DNA of 5,394 nucleotides from Sva-07 sp031426215 (lineage in GTDB: Bacteria; Actinomycetota; Acidimicrobiia; Acidimicrobiales; Ilumatobacteraceae): contig JANPKU010000032.1 of the NCBI GenBank assembly GCA_031426215.1, positions 1 through 5,394 of the forward strand, read 5' to 3'. Position numbers and translations under genes: made by a program. Shown here one piece after another: positions 1-5,355 of this stretch (positions within the stretch are counted from its first letter, which is position 1; every line of letters begins with the position of its first letter). The notes under the pieces are model-generated. The model searched no databases. It was not told the DNA's origin and saw nothing but the letters and a program-made list of their open reading frames with translations.

Positions 1-30
1 TGACCGCACCGGGCGCTGCGGCGATATGGT
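1..30 (+). promoter_or_regulatory. Possible sigma-70 promoter of the tRNA-Ala gene
   Basis: A -10-like TATGGT lies at 25-30. The TGACCG at 1-6 could be part of a -35 element cut by the window edge, with an 18-base spacer. Transcription would begin near 37, leaving a 5' leader of about 24 bases before the tRNA at 61. The spacing is right, but both boxes are imperfect and the upstream half cannot be fully seen. This is an inference from motif and position only. Confidence 0.28.
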
Positions 31-60
31 AGGCGCGTTCCTCTCGGGGAACCGCTCTTC

Positions 61-137
61 GGGGACGTAGCTCAGTTGGCTAGAGCACCTGCTTTGCAAG
101 CAGGGGGTCGTGGGTTCGATTCCCATCGTCTCCACCA
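61..137 (+). tRNA. tRNA-Ala (anticodon UGC)
   Basis: The sequence folds as a complete cloverleaf. The acceptor stem pairs 61-67 with 127-133, with one G-T wobble. The D stem pairs 70-73 with 83-86. The anticodon stem 88-92/100-104 encloses a seven-base loop, with anticodon TGC at 95-97. A five-base variable loop (105-109) precedes the T stem 110-114/122-126, whose loop starts TTCGA. A134 is the discriminator base and CCA is encoded at 135-137. The UGC anticodon reads GCN alanine codons. The gene stands alone in this window: no rRNA or second tRNA is seen beside it. Confidence 0.97.
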
Positions 138-153
138 CGAAGTCCCAGGTAGA

Positions 154-176
154 TGGCCTCCTCTGGAGATCGGCCA
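154..176 (+). terminator. Weak hairpin after the tRNA, possible terminator
   Basis: TGGCC at 154-158 pairs with GGCCA at 172-176. Inside it TCC (159-161) pairs with GGA (165-167), with a four-base bulge on the right side. The hairpin begins 17 bases after the tRNA CCA. It has no T-run after it, so it is at best an imperfect intrinsic terminator; it may instead be a chance fold in G+C-rich DNA. Confidence 0.25.
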
Positions 177-184
177 GGTCGAGT

Positions 185-226
185 CGTGCCATTAACGTGC
201 CATTGTTGACCTTTGCTACTGGCACG
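185..226. repeat. CGTGCCA cluster: two direct copies and one inverted
   Basis: CGTGCCATT occurs at 185-193 and again at 196-204, an 11-base period, about one helical turn. The inverted copy TGGCACG lies at 220-226. The second and third copies could form a seven-base-pair hairpin with a 17-base loop. Direct repeats close to a tRNA 3' end resemble the arm-type sites bound by tyrosine integrases, but they could equally be an operator or a chance repeat. No integrase gene is present in the window. Confidence 0.45.
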
Positions 227-658
227 GAAGGGACCGGACTGGGGAACTCGGCGGCGCAGTCGAGCTCGTTTCCTCAGGCCCGGCCCAGTGTCCCGTTGGA
301 CGACCACCTGCGGTTTCGGCAGGAGTCGACGTGGTTTCAGATCGGCCAGCCGATGATTGACGGCCTGGACGCGTGCCGCTGAACCCTCAGCATCTGTCGG
401 TTCTGCCCACTGGCGGCTGGCGAACATTATGCGGTGGGCTGATCGGGCTCCGAGGTCCAACACTTCGCCGGTTCTGTGGCGGCCGACCGATCGCTCCGAC
501 CTGTAGTTATCGCTCGGTCACTGGCCCGGGTGGACCGTGGTCGTGCGGGCGGCGATGTCTCACGGTTTTCGATCCAGAGCCCGGTGTCGGTCCTGCTCGG
601 TCGGGAGTTGTACGGAACGGGCAACCGGCTCTTGGCGGGCTGCCTATTGTGCACCTCA

Positions 659-859
659 GTGGATCCTGACTACGTCGAGACGCAACCCACGACGACGCCG
701 TACTTTGACAGCGCCGAACCGCATCCGTCGTCGCCTGCCGGGCAAGTACGGATGTGGGGCACTCTGGCGAGACGAGTCGGGGCCGCGAAGCTGCGAGCCG
801 CAATCATCGCCGGCTTCTTCGTCGTGCTGATCCTGCTGCTGATCGAGACGACCCGTTAG
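659..859 (+). CDS. Small single-pass membrane protein, C-terminally anchored
   Basis: This 66-residue protein is not one I recognise. The first 30 residues are polar and rich in Pro, Thr and Ser. A basic stretch (about 31-46, with Arg, Arg, Lys, Arg) is followed by one strongly hydrophobic segment at about 47-62 and a short polar tail. By the positive-inside rule the N-terminal part should be cytoplasmic. The GTG at 659 is chosen because the protein-like sequence begins there; the frame stays open upstream to 476, but that part is low-complexity and Arg-rich. No Shine-Dalgarno sequence is visible. A -10-like TATTGT at 645-650 would place a transcription start near 657-659, fitting a leaderless message. 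An internal ATG at 752 would leave 35 residues that still include the membrane segment. The stop codon abuts the next start, so the two genes probably form one operon. Confidence 0.5.
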   Translation: MDPDYVETQPTTTPYFDSAEPHPSSPAGQVRMWGTLARRVGAAKLRAAIIAGFFVVLILLLIETTR

Positions 860-1384
860 GTGCGCGCTGACGACGGTACGGCGGTGTGCTCGATGCGGTG
901 GGTTGGATTGGTGCTCGCTGTGGCAGCACTCGCCACCGTCGCTCTCACCGGGTTCGTGACGTTCTGGGACGATGACGCCGGCGAAGACGTGTTCGTGCTC
1001 GACATCGATCGTTCCGCCATGGTGATCTTCGTACTCCTCGGAGTTCTCGTGCTGACCATCGTCATGTCGTCTTGGCGATCGTCGCCGCCGATCATCGCCG
1101 TTGTTGTCGCGTTTGCAGCGGCAACCATGATCCTGGTGATCCGGCGGACAACGTTGTCCGGTTCCGATGAGGTGAACGACTACCTTGCCGTGGAAGGCGG
1201 GTCCGGCGGCCTCGACAGCCCGATGACACGAGCGAGATCAGGCAATCTGACCTCCGTCGATGCCGACATCATCGATGTGGGCTGGATCATTGGAGCCGGA
1301 TTGACGCTGGCATCGGCGGCCGCCATGGGTCTTCTGATCTGGATCGCTCGAACCCGGGGCGCAACTAATGCGCGCCACAGGTAG
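860..1384 (+). CDS. Hypothetical membrane protein with four transmembrane segments
   Basis: The predicted protein has 174 residues and matches no family I can name. Hydrophobic segments lie at about 13-36, 53-71, 77-94 and 141-162. Between the first two is an acidic loop (Asp-Asp-Asp at 37-39, more acids to residue 50). Between the third and fourth is a soluble loop of about 45 residues rich in Gly, Ser and Asp. The C-terminus is basic. With four passes both ends should be on the same side, probably cytoplasmic. The GTG at 860 directly follows the TAG of the preceding gene, typical of translational coupling. GTG at 884 and ATG at 893 are in-frame alternatives; starting at 893 would remove 11 polar residues and put the first membrane segment at the very N-terminus. 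The gene converges on the minus-strand anti-sigma candidate. Confidence 0.75.
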   Translation: MRADDGTAVCSMRWVGLVLAVAALATVALTGFVTFWDDDAGEDVFVLDIDRSAMVIFVLLGVLVLTIVMSSWRSSPPIIAVVVAFAAATMILVIRRTTLSGSDEVNDYLAVEGGSGGLDSPMTRARSGNLTSVDADIIDVGWIIGAGLTLASAAAMGLLIWIARTRGATNARHR

Positions 1385-1493
1385 TCGGCGGTGTCGTGCC
1401 GCACGCAATCTCGAAGTCGCGCCGGCCGGAGCGCACGTGAGTGCGGGCCCATACGTGACACGAGATAGTCGCGGGCGGTGTCCAGTCCCGAAC

Positions 1494-1522
1494 CCACCAG
1501 GTTCACGTTCGGTGACTGGTGG
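1494..1522. terminator. Hairpin between convergent genes, likely bidirectional terminator
   Basis: CCACCAG (1494-1500) pairs perfectly with CTGGTGG (1516-1522). Within it TCAC (1503-1506) pairs with GTGA (1512-1515), with two unpaired bases (GT) on the left and a five-base GTTCG loop. The result is an 11-base-pair stem. It lies 17 bases past the minus-strand stop at 1540 and about 110 bases past the plus-strand stop at 1384. Neither side has a proper T-run, as is common in high-G+C actinobacteria. A smaller hairpin, CGCAC-GTGA-GTGCG at 1432-1445, lies closer to the plus-strand gene. Confidence 0.5.
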
Positions 1523-1539
1523 ATTAGTCGGCCGAGTTG

Positions 1540-2868
1540 TCACGGCGGGTCCGATGGCTGTCCGGACGTCTCGATGGAGGGGAACCAGATTTCGGCGATC
1601 TCGGTTCGCCACTCGATCGGCGCCTCGCCGGAACGTTGGAGGTGTGCTTTGCCGTCGGTGATCCAGGCTGCGGTCGTCCCGTCGGCGTTCAGGCGGACAA
1701 AGTCACTCGTCGCAGGGACCTCGAAGGGCAGGACAGCGTCAGTGACTGTCCAGTCGGTGAGGTCGACGGCGACCAGTTGTAGGCCGTCAGGCCTGTACGC
1801 GGCGACAAAGATCGACTCATCGTTGGTTCCCACGATCTGGATGGGGACCGGCGTCTGCGGGTCGACGCCGAGGTCGAGTCCGGCTCGGCGGATTTCGACG
1901 GTGACATCGTCGGCGTCGCGTTCGGTGAGGATCACGCCGTTGGTATCGGAGCGTCCGAGCAGCACGATCGCGCCGCTTGGGGTCCACGTTGCGTCATCGA
2001 CAGTGAACGGCGGCCCCGGTGTGTTCAGTTCGGGATCACCGAATGAGCCTGTTGTGGAGACGAACTGCTGGTCGCCGGTGACAAGGTCGACGACGTTCAC
2101 GAAGTCCCAGTTGTGCATGAGCACGTGCGTGCCACCAGGTTCCAGGTGTGGATTGGTGCCGACACCCCAAAGCTGGAACCGATCGCTGAGACCGGTCGGC
2201 AAGGACCTGTCGACTTCGGCGCCTGGTTCACCGATCGCGAACACGTTTCCCGACACGGGTTCGCAGCAGTCGCTGTAGACGAGCGAACCGTCGAACGTCC
2301 CTGCGACCTCGTCGACGATGTTCGGTCCCTCGCCCTCCGCTGGAGTGATGCGCGGATCCGGGCGGTCGATCAACAGCACTGGTTCGCCCGGTTGGTCGGT
2401 GAGCGCAGCGGGATACCACCAGATGTCGCCATCGGTTGTTCGAGCGATGAGGTCAGATGGGCCGAGTCGAATGGTGCCCGGCATGGGGAGCAACGGGGCG
2501 ACCGACTCACCGATCGTGGTCGACGGCGCGACCGTCGTGGTTGACGAGACAATCGTGGTGGCGGGCGGCACCGTGCCCGCCGCCTCGGGTTCGATCGTCG
2601 TCGTCGCCGCCACCGGTTCGGTCACGGGTGGCACCGCTGTACGGACGCTGCTCTCGCCGTCAACGTCGGTGAGCCACAACCCTGCGACGCCGACCGCGGC
2701 AGCCGCAGCCCACGCCGCAGCCTGGCGACGACGCCTACTCAACTCTGGGACGCTGGCCGTTCCGGCCGGGTCGCGTGTGAGCGTGTCGGCAAGTTCACGG
2801 TCAAGGTCGAGTCCGTACTCGACCTCGCCGCGAGCCCGGTGTGCAAGTGCTCGGATCCGGTCATCCAT
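1540..2868 (-). CDS. Putative anti-sigma factor, single-pass membrane protein with large outer domain
   Basis: The product has 442 residues. Residues 1-47 are a charged, presumably cytoplasmic segment ending in a run of arginines (45-48). One Ala-rich transmembrane helix follows at about 48-66. Residues 75-125 form a low-complexity linker rich in Thr, Val, Pro and Ala. From about 130 to 442 is a domain of short beta-rich stretches with repeated Asp/Gly turns and scattered Trp, resembling a beta-propeller or WD40/TolB-like fold, though I see no exact repeat. The only cysteines are adjacent, at 201-202. The N-terminal segment lacks the HxxxCxxC zinc motif of ZAS anti-sigma factors. The anti-sigma role is inferred mainly from position: the ATG lies eight bases inside the end of the sigma gene, with AAGGAGA placed just upstream. 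In such pairs the cytoplasmic segment would hold the sigma factor and the outer domain would sense a signal. Confidence 0.85.
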   Translation of the reverse strand: MDDRIRALAHRARGEVEYGLDLDRELADTLTRDPAGTASVPELSRRRRQAAAWAAAAAVGVAGLWLTDVDGESSVRTAVPPVTEPVAATTTIEPEAAGTVPPATTIVSSTTTVAPSTTIGESVAPLLPMPGTIRLGPSDLIARTTDGDIWWYPAALTDQPGEPVLLIDRPDPRITPAEGEGPNIVDEVAGTFDGSLVYSDCCEPVSGNVFAIGEPGAEVDRSLPTGLSDRFQLWGVGTNPHLEPGGTHVLMHNWDFVNVVDLVTGDQQFVSTTGSFGDPELNTPGPPFTVDDATWTPSGAIVLLGRSDTNGVILTERDADDVTVEIRRAGLDLGVDPQTPVPIQIVGTNDESIFVAAYRPDGLQLVAVDLTDWTVTDAVLPFEVPATSDFVRLNADGTTAAWITDGKAHLQRSGEAPIEWRTEIAEIWFPSIETSGQPSDPP

Positions 2869-3385
2869 TGGTGTCTCCTTCCGGGCGCTCGCTCGCTAGC
2901 AGCCGGGACCTGAGCGTTCGCCGAGCCTTGAACAACATCGCCTTGACGCTGGCACGTGACGTGTTGAGCAGTTTGGCGATCTGGCTGACCGACAGATCGT
3001 CTGCGTAGTAAAGGGTGACGGTGAGGCGCTGCCGGTCCGGTAGGGCTCGAACGAGATCGTTCCACCGCTCGAGCGACGAAGTGGAGCCGCTGTCGAGCGG
3101 TCGACGCTCCCCGTCTGCGGTCTGGCGACCGAGCCGATCGACAGCGGCTTGCTCCGACGCCACCGATCGCGAGTGATCAACGAGAAGGTTCGTCATCACC
3201 ACGCGGCACCACATCGCGGGAGCGTCGTAGCCAGCCAACTCGTCCCACCGATCATGAGCACGCAACATGGTCTCCTGTGCCAGATCGCGAGCAATCTCGA
3301 ACTGACCGGTCTTGAGGACACCGAGGGAGACGAGACGGGGATACACCTCGCGAAACGTCGCCTCGAAGTCATGTCCGTCCGTCAC
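2861..3385 (-). CDS. ECF-type RNA polymerase sigma factor
   Basis: The protein has 174 residues from the GTG at 3385, the usual length for ECF sigma factors. Region 2 covers about 7-74: the core-binding part contains DLAQETMLRAHDRWDEL (34-50) and the -10-recognition helix begins near Trp59. A variable linker (about 75-104) leads to region 4 (about 110-162), with a helix-turn-helix around DDLSVSQIAKLLNTSRASVK (129-148) for the -35 element. No region 1.1 or 3 is present. It would direct RNA polymerase to a small regulon and is probably held inactive by the overlapping membrane protein downstream. The frame extends to GTG 3403, adding six residues. I prefer 3385 because GAGG lies eight bases upstream of it, while 3403 has no ribosome site and falls in a candidate -10 box. 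GTG 3391 is also possible. The exact ECF subgroup cannot be decided from sequence reading alone. Confidence 0.93.
   Translation of the reverse strand: MTDGHDFEATFREVYPRLVSLGVLKTGQFEIARDLAQETMLRAHDRWDELAGYDAPAMWCRVVMTNLLVDHSRSVASEQAAVDRLGRQTADGERRPLDSGSTSSLERWNDLVRALPDRQRLTVTLYYADDLSVSQIAKLLNTSRASVKAMLFKARRTLRSRLLASERPEGDTNG
2874..2880 (-). promoter_or_regulatory. Strong Shine-Dalgarno site of the anti-sigma candidate gene
   Basis: On the minus strand AAGGAGA reads from 2880 to 2874, ending five bases before the ATG at 2868-2866. It lies within the last codons of the sigma gene, whose TGA is at 2863-2861. This fixes the start codon and indicates that the second gene is translated on the same message. 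Confidence 0.85.
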
Positions 3386-3398
3386 CGTCACATCCTCG

Positions 3399-3426
3399 TA
3401 CACGAATCAGACGACCGAACGGTTCC
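3399..3426 (-). promoter_or_regulatory. Candidate ECF-type autoregulatory promoter
   Basis: On the minus strand GGAACC (3426-3421) is followed after 16 bases by CGTGTA (3404-3399). This resembles the GGAAC and CGT boxes that many ECF sigma factors recognise, with normal spacing. It lies directly upstream of the sigma gene, where ECF genes commonly carry a self-activated promoter. Transcription would begin near 3392, next to the GTG codons at 3391 and 3385, giving a very short or absent leader. Sites of this length also arise by chance in G+C-rich DNA. Confidence 0.42.
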
Positions 3427-3722
3427 TCGAGATTCTCGGGACACGCATCGAGGTAGCCGGCACAGAGCACGGTCGATCGAGTTCGCCCCAGGCAACTCAG
3501 TAGTCCGGCGAGGCCCGATCCCTCAGCACCCGGAGAAGAAACATCGACTCGACAATCCGGCGATGGCGCGAAACCTCAGCCCAGGGGCAGACCGCACAGA
3601 ATGCGCGCTCGATAACCCGACGTGCAGCAATGAGATGCAACTCGGGTACGGCCCAAGCGTGGCGCCGCAGTATCACGGGCGCAATCCCCCTCAGCCCGGA
3701 GCCCGTGCGTAGCGCTCAGTGT
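3404..3722. other. Intergenic stretch upstream of the sigma gene
   Basis: No frame here looks coding. The open plus-strand frame is a continuation of antisense sequence through the sigma gene and has no protein-like pattern. The stretch holds the -35 part of the candidate ECF promoter at its left end and a hairpin at 3674-3707 near its right end. Two similar 15-base segments start at 3548 and 3608 (CTCGACAATCCGGCG and CTCGATAACCCGACG, 12 of 15 identical), which I judge weak. Confidence 0.5.
3674..3707 (-). terminator. Hairpin after the 3723-4013 gene, possible terminator
   Basis: CACGGGC (3674-3680) is the exact reverse complement of GCCCGTG (3701-3707), a seven-base-pair G+C-rich stem with a 20-base loop. 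An alternative pairing of CGGGC with GCCCG (3694-3698) gives a shorter loop. It begins 15 bases beyond the stop codon of the minus-strand gene, where a terminator is expected. There is no T-run. Confidence 0.4.
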
Positions 3723-4013
3723 TCATCGGACGGAAAAGCGCCGTCGGTTCCACATGCCGAGTAGCGCTAGCGCAAGCAGGGTCAACGTTGTGAACGCAAG
3801 ACCGTAGGCGGTGTAGCTCGGCACCTCGCAGCTTCCTCCGAATGTTGGATACGACGGTGTGAAGCGACCGCAAACGAGGGAGTCGGGCAATCCGGCCTCC
3901 TTCGTGGTCGTCCACTTCGTCCATCCCTGGCTGTACAACCCGACCGTCGCCAAGAGTAGCCAGGCGACAGCAGTGACGTAGACGGTGAGCTCAATCGCAG
4001 GTTGCCTCGTCAC
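3723..4013 (-). CDS. Small two-pass membrane protein with a two-cysteine outer loop
   Basis: The predicted protein has 96 residues and belongs to no family I can name. Hydrophobic helices lie at about 9-27 and 69-87. The loop between them (about 28-68) is rich in Thr, Pro, Gly and aromatic residues and carries the only two cysteines, Cys48 and Cys62, spaced to form a disulfide. The C-terminus (Arg89-Arg91 and on) is strongly basic, so by the positive-inside rule both ends are probably cytoplasmic and the cysteine loop lies outside. I chose the GTG at 4013 because GAGGAG lies 11 bases upstream (4030-4025). The frame continues to an ATG at 4139, but the extra 42 residues are Cys- and Arg-rich and not protein-like. 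The gene is divergent from the oxygenase gene and in line with, but about 320 bases from, the sigma gene. Confidence 0.7.
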   Translation of the reverse strand: MTRQPAIELTVYVTAVAWLLLATVGLYSQGWTKWTTTKEAGLPDSLVCGRFTPSYPTFGGSCEVPSYTAYGLAFTTLTLLALALLGMWNRRRFSVR

Positions 4014-4176
4014 CTGCGAAGTTTCTCCTCGTTCCGCCGGTGGGCGCAAGACGCAGTCACGTCGATTCTGCCGCACATACCGGTGCAGGTAACGACAGTG
4101 TCCGGACCGCAGGAAGCACCACAGGGCGGCCTGGCACAACCCCGAGTCGACGCCCGAGAGCTACCGTCCAGCATGG

Positions 4177-5124
4177 ATGAGCAGCGTGATCGCAAACCTC
4201 AAGAACAAAGTGGTCGAATCGACGACGGCCTTGTTCTCCCACGGTCCCAGGGCGTTGGAACACACACTCGATCACCTCGGCGACCCGGGGCTCCTCGGAC
4301 CCGATTCGGTGTCGTGGCGGGTGATCGGTGATACCGCTGCGTTTGTCGGCGGGATCCGAGCACTTGTGGTGCAGACCGCTCACCCCGAAGTTGTCGCCGG
4401 CGTCGAGGACCACTCGCGCTACCGTGACGATCCCTTCGGGCGGCTCAACCGCACCTCGGTGTACGTCACCGAGACGACCTACGGGTCGATCGCCGAGGCC
4501 GAAGCCGCCGTCGCTGCCGTCCGTACCGCACACCGGCCTGTCCGGGGACGTTCCGAACGGGACCGTCCGTACAGCGCCGGGCACCCCGAGATGGCGGCTT
4601 GGGTGCACAATGTCTTGACCGATTCGTTCCTTGCCGCGTATCAGACCTACGGCCCACGACGCCTCACCACGGCCGAGGCCGACCGGTTCGTGTGCGAACA
4701 GGCCATGATCGGCGCTCTGCTCGACGCATCACCGCTCCCAGAGACCGCCGCCGAGCTTTCGCAATGGATTGCGCAGAACCCGGCTCTGGCAGGCTCGCCA
4801 GCGCAGGCCAACGCCTTGAGGTTCCTCCAGGACCCGCCGCTGCCGATCGGCGTGAAGCTCGGATACCGGCTGCTGTTCAACGCCGCGGTCCCCACGATCC
4901 AGCCCTCGGTCCGTGCCCTGATCGACCTCCAGCCCGCGCGAGGGAGCGAACAGGTAGGGCGGGCGACCGTCCGGGCACTTCGTTGGGCGCTCGGCTCGTC
5001 ACCGTCATGGAACCTGGCACTTGTCAGGTCGGGGGCGCCCGTGCCGTCCGGGCTGTTCCGACAACCGCTGCCCGCTCCTGCACCCGGCGAATCGGCCGCT
5101 GGACAGGCGAGCTCGAACAATTAG
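4177..5124 (+). CDS. DUF2236 / MpaB-type oxygenase family protein
   Basis: The product has 315 residues, normal for this family. The signature is QTAHPEVVAGVEDHS at 67-81 region (His69, His79), followed by the RDDPFGRLNRT segment at 83-93, where family members carry a DPWGRL-type sequence. A second conserved block, HPEMAAWVHNVLTDSF, covers 136-151 (His136, His144). The family (ER-bound oxygenase mpaB/Lcp, Pfam DUF2236) is mostly alpha-helical. It includes haem-dependent latex-clearing protein, which cleaves polyisoprene, and MpaB', which acts on a prenyl side chain. Most actinobacterial members have no known substrate, and none can be assigned here. I see no signal peptide or Tat motif, so it is probably cytoplasmic or membrane-associated. 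The last 25 residues are a Pro/Ala/Ser-rich tail. ATG 4177 has no clear ribosome site; GTG 4186 is an alternative. The next gene starts 16 bases after its stop. Confidence 0.9.
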   Translation: MSSVIANLKNKVVESTTALFSHGPRALEHTLDHLGDPGLLGPDSVSWRVIGDTAAFVGGIRALVVQTAHPEVVAGVEDHSRYRDDPFGRLNRTSVYVTETTYGSIAEAEAAVAAVRTAHRPVRGRSERDRPYSAGHPEMAAWVHNVLTDSFLAAYQTYGPRRLTTAEADRFVCEQAMIGALLDASPLPETAAELSQWIAQNPALAGSPAQANALRFLQDPPLPIGVKLGYRLLFNAAVPTIQPSVRALIDLQPARGSEQVGRATVRALRWALGSSPSWNLALVRSGAPVPSGLFRQPLPAPAPGESAAGQASSNN

Positions 5125-5138
5125 TGCTAAATTGCACT
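5123..5138 (+). promoter_or_regulatory. Palindrome enclosing an extended -10 element
   Basis: AGTGC (5123-5127) and GCACT (5134-5138) are perfect inverted arms around TAAATT (5128-5133). TAAATT resembles a -10 box, and TG at 5125-5126 makes it an extended -10. A start seven bases downstream would fall on the ATG at 5140, giving a leaderless message for the small membrane protein. A protein bound to the palindrome would cover the -10 box, so it could be a repressor operator. It overlaps the oxygenase stop codon (5122-5124). No well-spaced -35 is seen: TGGACA at 5100-5105 is 22 bases away. Confidence 0.4.
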
Positions 5139-5139
5139 C

Positions 5140-5355
5140 ATGATTCAACTCTTCAGAAAAGTCGGCCTGTCGCAAGACCTCATGTACGTGCTCGGACTCG
5201 CGTCGGTGGGAGCGAGCATCGCCATCTGGAATGCCCAGAAGGGCGACGACCATGCGCATGCGGAGCGCTTCGGGATCTTCGTCGGGTTGTGGGCCCCCAC
5301 CTTCTTCGCGATCGGCAACGGTCTTGCCCAGGAGCGCGCCGACGCGTCGACCTGA
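5140..5355 (+). CDS. Small membrane protein with two transmembrane segments
   Basis: The product has 71 residues. Hydrophobic segments lie at about 13-30 and 45-61, separated by a polar turn with Lys, Asp-Asp, His38, His40 and Glu42. The run from His40 through AERFGIFVGLWAPTF to Asn59 looks constrained and resembles small uncharacterised actinobacterial proteins I have a general memory of, but I cannot name a family. The ends are polar and probably cytoplasmic, with the helices forming a hairpin. The ATG at 5140 has no Shine-Dalgarno site; an extended -10 element ending at 5133 makes a leaderless start plausible. It lies 16 bases after the oxygenase gene on the same strand, so it may be co-transcribed with it, have its own promoter, or both. 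Confidence 0.8.
   Translation: MIQLFRKVGLSQDLMYVLGLASVGASIAIWNAQKGDDHAHAERFGIFVGLWAPTFFAIGNGLAQERADAST

Larger units (their letters stand above)
138..658. other. Gene-free stretch downstream of the tRNA
   Basis: No reading frame here looks like a protein. The open frames are rich in Arg, Pro, Ser and Gly, have no recognisable domains, and either run antisense through the tRNA or overlap each other. The only structure I see is the hairpin at 154-176, three copies of CGTGCCA between 185 and 226 (two direct, one inverted), and a repeated ten-base GATCGGCCAG at 168-177 and 340-349. The stretch may be an eroded integration site or plain intergenic DNA. A promoter for the next genes should lie near its right end. 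Confidence 0.5.

Noticed and set aside
80..463. Minus-strand frame of 127 codons ending in GNRTHDPLLAKQVL
   Set aside because: That ending is the antisense translation of the tRNA-Ala gene, a well-known annotation artefact. The rest is Arg- and Pro-rich with no domain.
1478..2278. Long plus-strand frame of 266 codons, rich in Ser, Thr, Pro and Arg
   Set aside because: It lies entirely opposite the anti-sigma candidate and its biased composition is what antisense reading of that gene gives. The minus-strand gene has a strong ribosome site and a coherent architecture.
2318..2899. Plus-strand frame of 193 codons rich in Val, Ala and Ser
   Set aside because: Its Val/Thr-like stretches are the complement of the Thr/Val/Pro linker and Ala-rich helix of the minus-strand protein.
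3149..3712. Plus-strand frame of 187 codons spanning the start of the sigma gene
   Set aside because: Its first part is antisense to a clear sigma factor, and its remainder has no protein-like pattern or ribosome site.
3765..3774. Perfect ten-base palindrome GCGCTAGCGC
   Set aside because: It lies inside the coding sequence of the small two-pass protein and is of a kind that arises easily in G+C-rich DNA.
4031..4035. Minus-strand GGAAC upstream of the 3723-4013 gene, considered as a second ECF -35 box
   Set aside because: No CGT-type -10 occurs 16-17 bases downstream, and the bases immediately after it form the ribosome site of the gene.
4057..4608. Minus-strand frame of 183 codons opposite the oxygenase start
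   Set aside because: It is a shadow of the DUF2236 gene, which has recognisable family motifs on the plus strand.
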